Shown piece after piece: positions 46,954-55,675 of a DNA stretch of 59,258 nucleotides. The notes beneath the pieces are model-generated. The model was not told the DNA's origin. It saw nothing but the letters and a program-made list of their open reading frames with translations, and did not search any database. The stretch is from Pseudomonadales bacterium (GTDB lineage Bacteria > Pseudomonadota > Gammaproteobacteria > Pseudomonadales > Azotimanducaceae), in NCBI GenBank assembly GCA_016779585.1, contig JADHNI010000012.1:1-59258 (forward strand), given 5' to 3'. Positions within the stretch are counted from its first letter, which is position 1, and every line of letters starts with the position of its first letter. A program made the position numbers and the translations under genes.

Positions 46954-49359
46954 ATGAAATTCAGCGAAGCATGGTTAAGAGAATTTGTTAACCCCGACCT
47001 GTCGACCCAGGAGCTGGTAGACCAGCTCACCATGGCTGGTCTCGAAGTGGATGGCTTTGAGCCTGTCGCTGCTGAATTCGACAAGGTGGTGGTCGGTGAA
47101 ATCCTTGAGGTTAATCCGCATCCTGATGCAGACAAACTGGTTGTCTGCAAAGTCAGTTCTGGCGATGAGCAGCACCAGGTGGTTTGTGGCGCACCCAATG
47201 CTCGCGCTGGTATCAAGGTTCCGTTTGCGCTGGTCGGAGCTGTATTCCCCGAGCTCAAAATCAAGAAAGCCAAACTCCGTGGCGTCGAGAGTCATGGCAT
47301 GCTCTGCTCAGAACGGGAACTGGGGCTGAGTGAAAATCATGAGGGGCTGATGGAGCTGCCCCTTGATGCACCTGTTGGTCAGGATATTCGTGCATACCTA
47401 GACCTGGATGATTCCATCATTGAGGTAGATCTCACGCCAAATCGTAGCGACTGCCTTTCCATGATTGGTATTGCCCGTGAAACCGGACTGATGAATCGTC
47501 TTGATGTCACGGAAGCCGCAAGACCTAGAATAGAAGCTGCCATTGAAGAAACTTTCCCGGTTGAGCTCGCAGCAGGCGCTGCCTGCCCTCGTTTTGTTGG
47601 TCGCGTGGTTCGTAACATCAATCAGCAGGCGGAAACGCCGCTCTGGATGAAAGAGAAACTGAGAAGGGCAGACCTTCGTTCCATCGATCCGGTCGTCGAT
47701 GTGACAAACTACGTGATGCTCGAGTTGGGCCAGCCACTTCATGCATACGATCTGGAAAAACTTTCTGGCAGGATTGTGGTTCGCCAGTCAAAGGCCGGTG
47801 AAAAACTGACGCTGCTGGACGACAGCGAAGTCGAAACCCTGGAAGACACCCTGCTGATCACTGACGATTCCGGTCCGATTGGCCTCGCTGGTGTGATGGG
47901 CGGCCTCAGCACTGCTGTCACCGAGTCCACGAAGCATGTTTTTTTTGAAGGCGCCTTCTTTGCGCCAACCGCGATTGCCGGCAGGGCGCGATCCTACGGT
48001 ATGAGTACAGACGCAGCGCACAGGTTTGAACGCGGCGTCGACTGGCAGGGCCAGGTGAGGGCCATCGAGCGCGCAACCGAGCTGCTCACCGAAATCGCTG
48101 GCGGTGAACCCGGACCCGTCACGGAGACCGTGGATAAAGAAAGCCTCCCGACCACGAACGAGGTAGAACTGCGCGCATCCCGGATTGCCAGGGTGCTGGG
48201 TGTTCAGATCGATGATGAGGAAGTTGACGAAATTCTCGATCGGCTGGCTTTTTCCACGGTCACAAAAGACGAGGGTGGAGAGCATAAGTGGATAGTAAGT
48301 GCTCCCTCACATCGGTTCGACATTGCGATCGAGGCCGACCTGGTGGAAGAAATCAGCCGGGTTTATGGTTACAACAACCTGCCCACACGCACGCCAGTCG
48401 CCAGCCTGCAGATGTCTCCCAGATCTGAGACCGAAATCTCCCTGAATCGCATCCGGGATCAACTGGTGTCCCGTGGATACTTCGAAGCGGTGACCTACAG
48501 TTTCGTGGATTCTGCAATGCTTGAGGTGCTGGATCCGGAAAATGAGCCCATTGGACTTGCCAATCCGCTGTCTGCCGAGATGTCGGTCATGCGCACCACT
48601 ATCTGGGCGGGTTTGCTTAAGTCATTGATATATAACGTGAACAGGCAACAGAACCGCGTGCGCCTGTTTGAGACTGGCCTGTGTTTCTCGCAGCCTCCCA
48701 ACCAGGATGGGCTAAGTTTTGCCGATATCAGCCAGGTGAAGAAGCTGGCCGGGGTTGTCTGCGGGCCGAGACAGCAAGAAAACTGGTCTAATGACCAGGA
48801 AGTGATTGATTTTTATGATGTTAAAGGCGACCTGGAGAGTTTGCTGGCTTTAACGGGACAGTCCGACACTTTTGAGTTTGTTTTCGCGAAACATCCCGCC
48901 CTGCATCCTGGACAGAGTGCAGCTATTCAAAAAAGTGGTGAAATTATTGGATATATGGGGCTATTAGATCCAAGAATCCAACAAAACTACGATATTCGCT
49001 ATCCCGTTTTTCTCTTTGAATTGGAAATTGACGCAATTTCCGACAAAAAGGTGGCATCCAGTGCAGTGATGTCCCGTTTTCCTGAAGTTAGAAGGGATAT
49101 TGCGATCATTGTAGACCAGACTGTGACCGCTTCAGCGCTTCGCCAGTGTATCCGGACCGCCGCTGATGATACGCTGCAAAACCTAAAGTTGTTTGACGTG
49201 TATCAGGGCAAAGGTATTGATCCTACTAGAAAAAGTATCGCTTTAGGCTTGACCTTCCAGCACGCTTCCCGCACTCTTACGGACGACGAGATCAACAATT
49301 CAATGGACAAAATTGTTGCTTCCTTGGAAGCGCAATTTGGAGCCAGCTTAAGGAATTGA
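46954..49359 (+). CDS. pheT: Phenylalanyl-tRNA synthetase beta subunit
   Basis: A 801-residue beta subunit. An N-terminal tRNA-binding OB domain (about 40-150: VVGEILEVNPHPDADKLVVCKV) is followed by the B3/4 editing region, the B5 domain (about 400-480), and a C-terminal ferredoxin-fold anticodon-binding domain (SRFPEVRRDIAIIVDQTV). All E. coli domains are in order. From about 48780 onward the DNA looks more AT-rich than before, continuing into ihfA. Confidence 0.97.
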   Translation: MKFSEAWLREFVNPDLSTQELVDQLTMAGLEVDGFEPVAAEFDKVVVGEILEVNPHPDADKLVVCKVSSGDEQHQVVCGAPNARAGIKVPFALVGAVFPELKIKKAKLRGVESHGMLCSERELGLSENHEGLMELPLDAPVGQDIRAYLDLDDSIIEVDLTPNRSDCLSMIGIARETGLMNRLDVTEAARPRIEAAIEETFPVELAAGAACPRFVGRVVRNINQQAETPLWMKEKLRRADLRSIDPVVDVTNYVMLELGQPLHAYDLEKLSGRIVVRQSKAGEKLTLLDDSEVETLEDTLLITDDSGPIGLAGVMGGLSTAVTESTKHVFFEGAFFAPTAIAGRARSYGMSTDAAHRFERGVDWQGQVRAIERATELLTEIAGGEPGPVTETVDKESLPTTNEVELRASRIARVLGVQIDDEEVDEILDRLAFSTVTKDEGGEHKWIVSAPSHRFDIAIEADLVEEISRVYGYNNLPTRTPVASLQMSPRSETEISLNRIRDQLVSRGYFEAVTYSFVDSAMLEVLDPENEPIGLANPLSAEMSVMRTTIWAGLLKSLIYNVNRQQNRVRLFETGLCFSQPPNQDGLSFADISQVKKLAGVVCGPRQQENWSNDQEVIDFYDVKGDLESLLALTGQSDTFEFVFAKHPALHPGQSAAIQKSGEIIGYMGLLDPRIQQNYDIRYPVFLFELEIDAISDKKVASSAVMSRFPEVRRDIAIIVDQTVTASALRQCIRTAADDTLQNLKLFDVYQGKGIDPTRKSIALGLTFQHASRTLTDDEINNSMDKIVASLEAQFGASLRN

Positions 49360-49362
49360 AAA

Positions 49363-49665
49363 ATGGGGGCTTTAACCAAAGCTGGAATGGCCGAAAAGCT
49401 GTTTGAGGAACTTGGGTTAAACAAGCGCGAAGCGAAAGAAGTCGTGGAACTCTTCTTTGAGGAAATCCGTTCATCACTGGAGAGTAACGAGCAGGTTAAG
49501 CTCTCAGGCTTTGGTAACTTCGACTTGCGAGACAAGAGCCAGCGACCGGGACGTAACCCGAAAACGGGTGAAGAAATTCCCATAGCTGCCAGGCGCGTGG
49601 TGACTTTCCGCCCGGGGCAGAAACTCAAGGCCAGAGTGGAAGCGTATGCTGGACCCAGACAATAA
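49363..49665 (+). CDS. ihfA: Integration host factor subunit alpha
   Basis: DNA-bending partner of IhfB, 100 residues: [27 protein letters not shown] start, [28 protein letters not shown] arm region and [15 protein letters not shown] end. It begins 3 bp after pheT, as in E. coli, and overlaps the MerR-type gene by 20 nt. Confidence 0.97.
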   Translation: MGALTKAGMAEKLFEELGLNKREAKEVVELFFEEIRSSLESNEQVKLSGFGNFDLRDKSQRPGRNPKTGEEIPIAARRVVTFRPGQKLKARVEAYAGPRQ

Positions 49666-50002
49666 CGCCGAACTCCCTCCGATACCTGGAAAGCGCTACT
49701 TTACTATTGGTGAAGTCAGCGGTCTGTGTGCCGTGAAACCCCACGTACTCCGCTACTGGGAGCAGGAATTCCCCCAGCTGAAGCCCGTTAAGCGTCGCGG
49801 TAACCGTCGTTACTACCAGCGCCAGGATGTGCTGATGATCCGGCAGATCCGCTCACTCCTTTATGATCAAGGGTTTACCATCGGAGGTGCGCGCCAGCGC
49901 CTGTCCGGCGAAGACCTGAAAGAAGACTCCACCCAGTACAAGCAGCTGATTCACCAGATGATTTCCGAGCTGGAAGAAGTCCTCGAAGTCCTCAAAAACT
50001 AA
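49646..50002 (+). CDS. MerR family transcriptional regulator
   Basis: A 118-residue regulator: winged-helix DNA-binding domain [44 protein letters not shown], then a second helical segment ([19 protein letters not shown]) and a C-terminal coiled coil. No cysteine metal site and no ligand domain are present, so it is not a metal sensor. A MerR gene directly after ihfA is conserved in Pseudomonas-like genomes. Target unknown. Confidence 0.92.
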   Translation: MLDPDNNAELPPIPGKRYFTIGEVSGLCAVKPHVLRYWEQEFPQLKPVKRRGNRRYYQRQDVLMIRQIRSLLYDQGFTIGGARQRLSGEDLKEDSTQYKQLIHQMISELEEVLEVLKN

Positions 50003-50004
50003 CC

Positions 50005-50080
50005 CTCATCCCGACCCTTCGGCTACGCTCAGATCCCCTCATCTCGACTTGAGCGCGAAGCGCGCAATGGAGAGATCTCT
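50005..50080. repeat. REP-like hairpin repeat, copy D with an adjacent partial copy
   Basis: 50037-50080 contains CTCATCTCGACT, the centre GCGC-GAA-GCGC and right arm GGAGAGATCTC. Directly upstream, 50005-50036 looks like a decayed unit of the same kind (CCCGAC, CTTCGGCTACG, AGATCC). It lies between the MerR gene and the convergent small gene, touching the latter's stop codon. Confidence 0.65.
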
Positions 50081-50274
50081 TAGACATCCTTCGAACCCTT
50101 ACACTTCGCCTTCTTAACCGCCTCCAGCGTCAAACACGTCCCTGGCTGCATTTCGTTCATCAGTAATTCCAGTTTTGCTACCAGATCCTTTGAGTCGATG
50201 CGTTCATCCACGGCAAGTGATTCGAGGATTTTCTGTAAATCGCATTCGGTGATTCGTACATAGACGTTGTTCAT
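50080..50274 (-). CDS. Small hypothetical protein
   Basis: A 64-residue protein from ATG 50274, preceded by an AAGGGG ribosome site, which is why this start is preferred over an upstream in-frame one at 50379. It begins MNNVYVRITECDLQKIL, is mixed-charge and helical, with no signal peptide or membrane helix, and ends in a lysine-rich tail. I do not recognise it. It stands alone between the MerR gene and tRNA-Pro; its expression is plausible but unproven. Confidence 0.6.
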   Translation of the reverse strand: MNNVYVRITECDLQKILESLAVDERIDSKDLVAKLELLMNEMQPGTCLTLEAVKKAKCKGSKDV

Positions 50275-50380
50275 GTTTACCCCTTCAGTAACTTTGCGTG
50301 TTATCAGTGGGGTAAATATTCGCCCTGGTGGGCGGCGGGAAATGGTTATTGGAAGCCAAAGACTGGTCAGGGCATCCAAG

Positions 50381-50408
50381 TTCCAATTCAGGCCGAATCT
50401 TGTACAAT
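50381..50408 (+). promoter_or_regulatory. Candidate tRNA-Pro promoter
   Basis: TTCCAA (50381-50386), 16-nt spacer and TACAAT (50403-50408), followed by the GC-rich GGGCCCTC. The tRNA starts 25 bp further on. Confidence 0.5.
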
Positions 50409-50433
50409 ATGGGCCCTCTCAAGGTTTGAGATT

Positions 50434-50510
50434 CGGGGCGTAGCGCAGTCTGGTAGCGCACCACACTGGGGGTGTGGTGGTCGTAGGTTCAAATCCTGCC
50501 GTCCCGACCA
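50434..50510 (+). tRNA. tRNA-Pro(GGG)
   Basis: A 77-nt cloverleaf with encoded CCA. Acceptor CGGGGCG/CGTCCCG, D arm GCGCAGTCTGGTAGCGC, anticodon stem CCACA/TGTGG around loop CTGGGGG (anticodon GGG), T arm GTAGG-TTCAAAT-CCTGC. The C at position 1 is normal for bacterial tRNA-Pro. Its last 24 nt are repeated at 50558-50581. Confidence 0.97.
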
Positions 50511-50557
50511 TTTTGATAACGAAGGACCGGTGGGTGGTCTTCGCACAGGGTGTGCCC

Positions 50558-50581
50558 GTTCAAATCCTGCCGTCCCGACCA
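50558..50581 (+). repeat. Duplicated 3' end of tRNA-Pro
   Basis: GTTCAAATCCTGCCGTCCCG followed by ACCA repeats exactly nucleotides 50487-50510 (24 nt), 71 bp downstream. Such copies mark integration at tRNA genes (attL/attR) or the remnant of a tandem tRNA. No integrase gene is present nearby in this window. The polysaccharide genes start 26 bp further on. Confidence 0.85.
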
Positions 50582-50607
50582 ATCCTTTTCTCAACCATCG
50601 CCAATTT

Positions 50608-51525
50608 CTAGCTGGCAATGACTCGGGAAAGCAGTCGTGCTGCACTAAGGTTTGCCAGTTTCAGGCGACGTGAAAGCGAGTGTTTCGAGTAAACATCCAA
50701 CGGCCGGTAAGTGTGTTGGAAGTAGATCTTGTCCGTTTTTGAAGGTCGGTGACCCTTCAATACGAGATCGGCCAAAAAGTTCTTTTGCCATGGCTTCGGT
50801 TGCCCGATCGCATGGGACATGATGAATCCGCCGTCGGGGAAATCCATCTGGCTTTTGTCCGTGATGATCAGCGGGATATCTGTCAATTCTTTCGTGATGT
50901 TCAACAGGTCCTGGTCAAATATGAAGTAAGGATCAGAGCGATCTCCTGCAGAGAAATCTACTGTGCCGAGTTTCGGGATTATCTTGTCTTGTACTTCTTT
51001 CCAGAGCCTGAGAAAACTCAGGTCCTCAACCTTAATCCCAATGAAGCCGCCGTTGACGTAAACAGGATCTTTCGCCCGGCTTTCCATCTTCGGAAAATCT
51101 TCTCTCCAGAGCTGGCGGGTCGGGTCAGTCTCGAGTAATGGTGAGCTGACATCTTCACACAGCGCTACCCCGCTATTAACCCACGATTCGAAGTAGGACC
51201 AACGCGTCTTTACGATAATGTCTGGGTCAAAGTAGTAAAGTCTCTTGGCCTCGGGAAATCGTTCGGCCAGTTTCAATAAGTAATTCGGTTTGTACAGAGT
51301 GAAGTGAACATCGGTTTCCAGCTGTTCCAGGTGAACAGATACAGTATCAACTGAAAACTCGTTCGGATTACCAGTAAGCCTTTCGTGAATCCAGTCTGGG
51401 AGTGTTCCCCGGTACCCCGCAACGAAGGTTCCCGAAAAACCAGCTTTGACTAGCGAGTTAACTAATGCACCGAACCCGGCATGGTAGTCATTCTCGAACA
51501 GCGTGCAGATGATTGAATCAGTCAT
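50608..51525 (-). CDS. Putative glycosyltransferase (GT-A fold, GT8-like)
   Basis: A 305-residue soluble protein. It starts with a short beta strand and ligand loop (SIICTLFENDYHAGFGALVNSL) and has a DxD-like metal motif in RLYYFDPDIIV near residue 98, which fits nucleotide-sugar transferases of the GT8-like kind. YVNGGFIGIK is a further typical segment. Donor and acceptor are unknown. It is divergent from the uxs gene, 95 bp apart, and is the first gene of the polysaccharide locus after tRNA-Pro. Confidence 0.65.
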   Translation of the reverse strand: MTDSIICTLFENDYHAGFGALVNSLVKAGFSGTFVAGYRGTLPDWIHERLTGNPNEFSVDTVSVHLEQLETDVHFTLYKPNYLLKLAERFPEAKRLYYFDPDIIVKTRWSYFESWVNSGVALCEDVSSPLLETDPTRQLWREDFPKMESRAKDPVYVNGGFIGIKVEDLSFLRLWKEVQDKIIPKLGTVDFSAGDRSDPYFIFDQDLLNITKELTDIPLIITDKSQMDFPDGGFIMSHAIGQPKPWQKNFLADLVLKGHRPSKTDKIYFQHTYRPLDVYSKHSLSRRLKLANLSAARLLSRVIAS

Positions 51526-51566
51526 TTCTGCTTGGAAACTTCGCGCGCATATTTGGGGCAGTTCTC

Positions 51567-51594
51567 TTCTGATTGAGTTCGAATGCTTTATGAT
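51567..51594 (+). promoter_or_regulatory. Candidate promoter for the uxs gene
   Basis: TTCTGA (51567-51572), 16-nt spacer and TATGAT (51589-51594), 27 bp before the uxs ATG. It is the best match in the 95-bp divergent gap. Confidence 0.35.
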
Positions 51595-51620
51595 AGCAAT
51601 CTAAAAAAAGTAATGGTTGT

Positions 51621-52589
51621 ATGTTTCGTCATCTCAACAAGAGCATATTGGTAACGGGAGGTGCTGGTTTTCTGGGTTCACACCTATGCGAGCGCCTTAT
51701 TGAGATGGGGCATGACGTTATCTGTGTGGACAATTTCTACACGGGCACCAAGGAAAACGTTGCACACCTCCGCGATCATCCACGCTTTGAATTGATAAGA
51801 CACGATGTCTGTTTTCCGTTGTACATTGAAGTTGAAGAGATTTACAACCTTGCCTGTCCTGCGTCACCGATCCATTACCAGCATGACCCGGTTCAGACCA
51901 CCAAGACGAGCGTCCATGGCGCGATTAACATGTTGGGTCTGGCGAAACGAGTCGGGGCAAAGATCCTGCAGGCCTCAACCAGTGAAGTTTACGGTGATCC
52001 GGAGATTCACCCACAGGATGAGAGTTACTGGGGCAGGGTTAACCCGACAGGCCTCAGGGCCTGCTACGACGAAGGCAAGCGCTGTGCGGAGACACTGTTC
52101 TTTGACTATTACCGCCAGCACGGGTTGAAGATAAAAGTCGCACGGATCTTCAACACCTACGGTCCACGCATGCATCCTAAGGATGGGCGCGTTGTATCCA
52201 ATTTCATCACGCAGGCCCTGAGCGAAGCCCCAGTTACGATGTTTGGTGACGGCACTCAGACTCGATCATTTTGTTACGTGGATGACTTGATTGACGGGCT
52301 GATCCGATTGATGGATTCACCTGATGATGTGATAGGTCCGGTTAACCTCGGTAATCCGGGCGAGTTTACAATGCTGCAACTGGCACAACTGATTTTGGAA
52401 ATGACTGGCTCTCGGTCGGAATTGGTGTTTGAACCTTTGCCCAGCGATGATCCGGTTCAGCGCCAGCCGGATATATCCCTGGCCAGGCAGATGCTGGAAT
52501 GGAGCCCCTCGATTGAACTGGCTGAGGGTCTGGGGTTCACGATCGCATATTTCCGGGAGATGCTGGAAAACCAGGGTTTCGGCAACTAG
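51621..52589 (+). CDS. uxs: UDP-glucuronate decarboxylase-type SDR (UDP-xylose synthase)
   Basis: Extended short-chain dehydrogenase of 322 residues. It has NAD motif [15 protein letters not shown], the [15 protein letters not shown] segment, [17 protein letters not shown], catalytic Tyr/Lys in [34 protein letters not shown], and [15 protein letters not shown]. These segments together are characteristic of UDP-glucuronate decarboxylase, which makes UDP-xylose for cell-surface glycans. No UDP-glucose dehydrogenase (needed for the substrate) is present in the window. It converges on the fkbM-type pseudogene with 9 bp between the stops. Confidence 0.9.
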   Translation: MFRHLNKSILVTGGAGFLGSHLCERLIEMGHDVICVDNFYTGTKENVAHLRDHPRFELIRHDVCFPLYIEVEEIYNLACPASPIHYQHDPVQTTKTSVHGAINMLGLAKRVGAKILQASTSEVYGDPEIHPQDESYWGRVNPTGLRACYDEGKRCAETLFFDYYRQHGLKIKVARIFNTYGPRMHPKDGRVVSNFITQALSEAPVTMFGDGTQTRSFCYVDDLIDGLIRLMDSPDDVIGPVNLGNPGEFTMLQLAQLILEMTGSRSELVFEPLPSDDPVQRQPDISLARQMLEWSPSIELAEGLGFTIAYFREMLENQGFGN

Positions 52590-52598
52590 AAGATCTTG

Positions 52599-53306
52599 TT
52601 ACTGGCTTCCAGCAACGAATACATGGTTGCCCGGGGTGATTCCACAACTCAGCTCGTTTTCTCCGAGTTCCCGATACCCTGCATCCAGGTCATCAAAAAA
52701 ACGCGCTACCTGCTCGTAGTGATGCTCCCTGATCTCGATAAGACAGGTTGGTCGGTTCTCCTGAAAAAACTCCCTGGCGCCGTTCAGCATTGAGAGTTCG
52801 TGTCCCTCAACGTCGATCTTGATTAGGGTGCAGCCTCTAAGTTCAAGACTGTCGAGTGTCATGGTCTTCACTCTGTGAGTTTCAAACTCATCCGTTTCCA
52901 GGTCTATGTTGTCTTCCAGTGACGCCCACCCGCTCAGCGATCTCCCCGATTGAACGGGTACTTTCAACACATCTTCCCTCAATGAATCAGATAGGGCGAT
53001 GTGGCGGATTTCGACATTCGGTAGATCTGAATCAGCCAGGCACTTTGTAATTCCGGGGTTGGGTTCAAAAGCAATAACACGATCAAACAGTCCGGATTTC
53101 GCGAACGCGAGCGAATACAGCCCAAGATTTGAACCGACGTCTATTGCCTATGAGCCTGGTTTAGCCAGGCGACAGATTTGCTCGATTTCGGGTTCCCACT
53201 TCAGCAGTTTTACCCGCTTGAAGTATTCGATGCGTAGAAGAAGCCTGGCAGGAACCAGAGGCAGGACACATATATCGATTAAGCGACCGAGTGCGTGTCT
53301 GATCAT
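52599..53306 (-). pseudogene. FkbM family methyltransferase, interrupted by an in-frame TAG
   Basis: Read from ATG 53306, the frame runs 52 codons to a TAG (53150-53148) and continues in the same frame for 182 more codons to the normal TAA. The joined 235-residue product is a complete FkbM SAM methyltransferase: KPGS-stop-AIDVGSNLGLYSLAFAK is motif I, then AFEPNPGI and IKIDVEGHELSMLNGA. Only one codon, between Ser52 and Ala54 of motif I, is replaced. FkbM enzymes O-methylate sugars or other hydroxyls. It could be a recent pseudogene or a sequencing error. Without readthrough, only the C-terminal fragment could be made. Confidence 0.85.
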
Positions 53307-53437
53307 ATTAAGTGTGTTGAGTTTTACTGAGTATCGTTGGAGTCAAAGCTATTGTCTATATCTGCAAGGTTCGAAGGTGTGAGTTCTGGTTATTGTCGTG
53401 TAGCCTTATCCCGTGAATCATTGTCTTAGGTAACGCT

Positions 53438-54714
53438 TTGCTCGCTCGGTTGATAGGCTGGTTTCGGTTGCTTGTGGAAAACTTCGCAAGCCAGGCTATT
53501 GTCCTGGCATTTCGAATGGCAACAGCCATATTGTTGATTCGCTCGCTGAGCGTTGATGACTATGCCCTTGTCACGATCGTGGTGACGGCAACCACCTTTA
53601 TTGTGACTTTCTCAGACCTTGGCGTCACTGAAGTCCTGGGTTACCTGAAGCGCCTCGCTGGCTCGTCCACCAAGAGTTTCGCGTCCAGTGTTTCAGAAGT
53701 CCTGAGACTCCGCACTCGGCTCATGTTTATTGGTGGTTTCCTGTCGCTCGGTTACTGTGCAATTGCACTTACTGCAGGTGACTTTGATGTTGTTGATGCG
53801 GTGGTCTGTTCAGTTATTGCTCTCCCGTCTGCATGGTTTACGATAAACGCAGGAATTCGCGGTTATCCTCTTAAGCTCCAGTCTCGCTTCACAGAACTTT
53901 ACAAGCGTGAGTGTTCTCAGAGCTGCTTCGCTTCCTGATTGTTGCATTACTGCTGTTGGTTTTGGGGTTCGATTCTCCTGTGGTGGCGGTGACTGCGCTC
54001 CTCGTCGGGGCCGTCACGCTCAACTGGCTGTTGATTCGTGAAAATTCCAACGAAGAATTGTTCAGCATAACGGCAGGAGAATCCGAGGACCTCAAGTCGA
54101 GACAGATTATTATTGAGCAGACGAGGTTAGTGATTCCCGGTGCACTTCATTCCGTTGTCCAGGGACCACTGTTGATTGCATTAGCAGGCTACGCTGGCGG
54201 TCAATTGAGTGTTGCGGAAGTGGGGGCCCTGGGAAGAATCAGCATACTCTTCGGTATCCTGACAGGATTTGTTTCAGGCGTGGTGGTGCCGAAGTTTGTT
54301 GCCATTACGGATGAAACGCGATTCAGGCAAAGATACCTTTTGGCACTTTCATTGATGATTGCTCTCAGTGGTTTTCTATTTATGCTGGCGCTTATGTTTG
54401 CGACAGAGATTCTTTTGATTCTGGGTGACAACTACAGAAACCTCGAAGCAGAGCTGGTTATTGCCTCAGTTACCTCGCTGTTTGGGACAATCACTGCTTT
54501 CGGCTATGGCATCAATCGATTGCGAGGCTGGACGCAATATCAGGTCCCGTCGGTGATCATGCTGGTGTTCGTCCAGGTATTGCTCCTCCTTTCCCTGGAG
54601 CTGATCGGTACAAGAGAGGTGTTGCTGTTCGGCATGTTCTCAATGATGGTTGGTATGTCACTGCAGATTGTTTTGAATTGGCGTGGCCTGTACAAGGCTG
54701 GAGGAAACAGCTAG
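53438..54714 (+). pseudogene. Wzx-like polysaccharide flippase, frameshifted
   Basis: Two overlapping frames together make one flippase of about 425 residues. The first (from TTG 53438) encodes four or five membrane helices, ending in ELYKRE before switching to an unrelated tail (CSQSCFAS). The second frame takes over at GTG 53911 with FSELLRFLIVALLLLV and runs to the TAG at 54714, with seven or eight more helices. Adding one G after GAG at 53909-53911 would restore KREVFSELLRF. Oligosaccharide-repeat flippases (MATE/Wzx type) have this length and helix count. The 5' start is uncertain. Confidence 0.75.
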
Positions 54715-55670
54715 TGCCCGGGCAGATTCAGATCGTTGTGCCGGATAAATCGGGCGGTGTTCTGGATTACGCGAGTTGCCTCGTGGATTCATTGCCGTCT
54801 GCGTCGTTGATTAGAGTGGGTAAAGAATCCTGCCAACAATGGGAGGTACCCCAGGGAACAAATGTTTACCTTCAGATGAGCGGCTATGGGTACAGTAAAA
54901 GAGGTGCGCCGCTATGGTTACTGGGCGAAGTATCGAAAAGGCGGTCACGGATGCTTCGTCTTGGGGTTTTCTTTCATGAACTCTATGCAAAAGGAAAACC
55001 CTGGCAATCCTCCTTCTGGGTTTCACCTTTGCAAAAATGGGTGGTCAGCCGGCTCGCTTCGGATGCAGACTTCTGGCTGACTAATCGGGAGGCATCAGCC
55101 GAGTGGTTGAGAGAGCGGGCTCATACAAAAGGCGCTGTCCTTCCGGTGTTCTCGAATGTGGGTGAGATAGCTGAGCAGGTTCCTGATCGGGAAACTGAAG
55201 ATGTCGTCTTCTTCGGAGGCTCGGTAGTCAGGGAATCAACTTACGCACGCATCAAGGATTCTGAATTGGAGAAGATTGCTGCAACGGGTGGAACGATCCA
55301 TGATGTCGGGCCGCCCGTTTCTTTGATGACTGCTGATCGTCTACAGCGCCTCGGAGTCCGTATACATGGCCCACTTCCCGCAAGTGAGGTCAGTGCGATT
55401 ATGGCATCTGTCACCTTTGGTGTGCTTGCCTAGAGGGCTGAAGAACTTGAGAAAAGCAGTATTTTCGCAGCCTACTGTGCGCATGGACTTTGTCCGGTCG
55501 TTATCGGTGAATCCTGCGAGGCTGCTGACCAGCTAAAGGCCGACCGTCACTATCTGACAACTTTATCGAGTCGATCGGATACACGGGAAATCGCAAGCAA
55601 CGCGTGGCAATGGTACCAGTCCCACACCCTGGCGACAGCATCAAGCATCGTTGCAGAGAGGTTCGAGTAG
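54714..55670 (+). pseudogene. Glycosyltransferase (GT4-like), interrupted by an in-frame TAG
   Basis: From GTG 54714, which overlaps the flippase stop, the frame encodes 239 residues to TAG 55431-55433 and continues in the same frame for 78 codons to TAG 55668-55670. The joined 318-residue protein resembles a GT-B glycosyltransferase: an N-terminal half with QIQIVVPDKSGGVLDYASCL, then GVFFHELYAKGKPWQSSFW, and a C-terminal half crossing the stop (VTFGVLA-stop-RAEELEKSSIFAAYCAHGLCPVV). The KSSIFAAYCAHGL segment is the donor-site region, so translation ending at the first stop would be inactive. Confidence 0.75.
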
Positions 55671-55675
55671 GTAAC

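Noticed and set aside
50511-50607. Second complete tRNA after tRNA-Pro
   Set aside because: Only the last 24 nt match; no D or anticodon arm can be folded from the preceding sequence.
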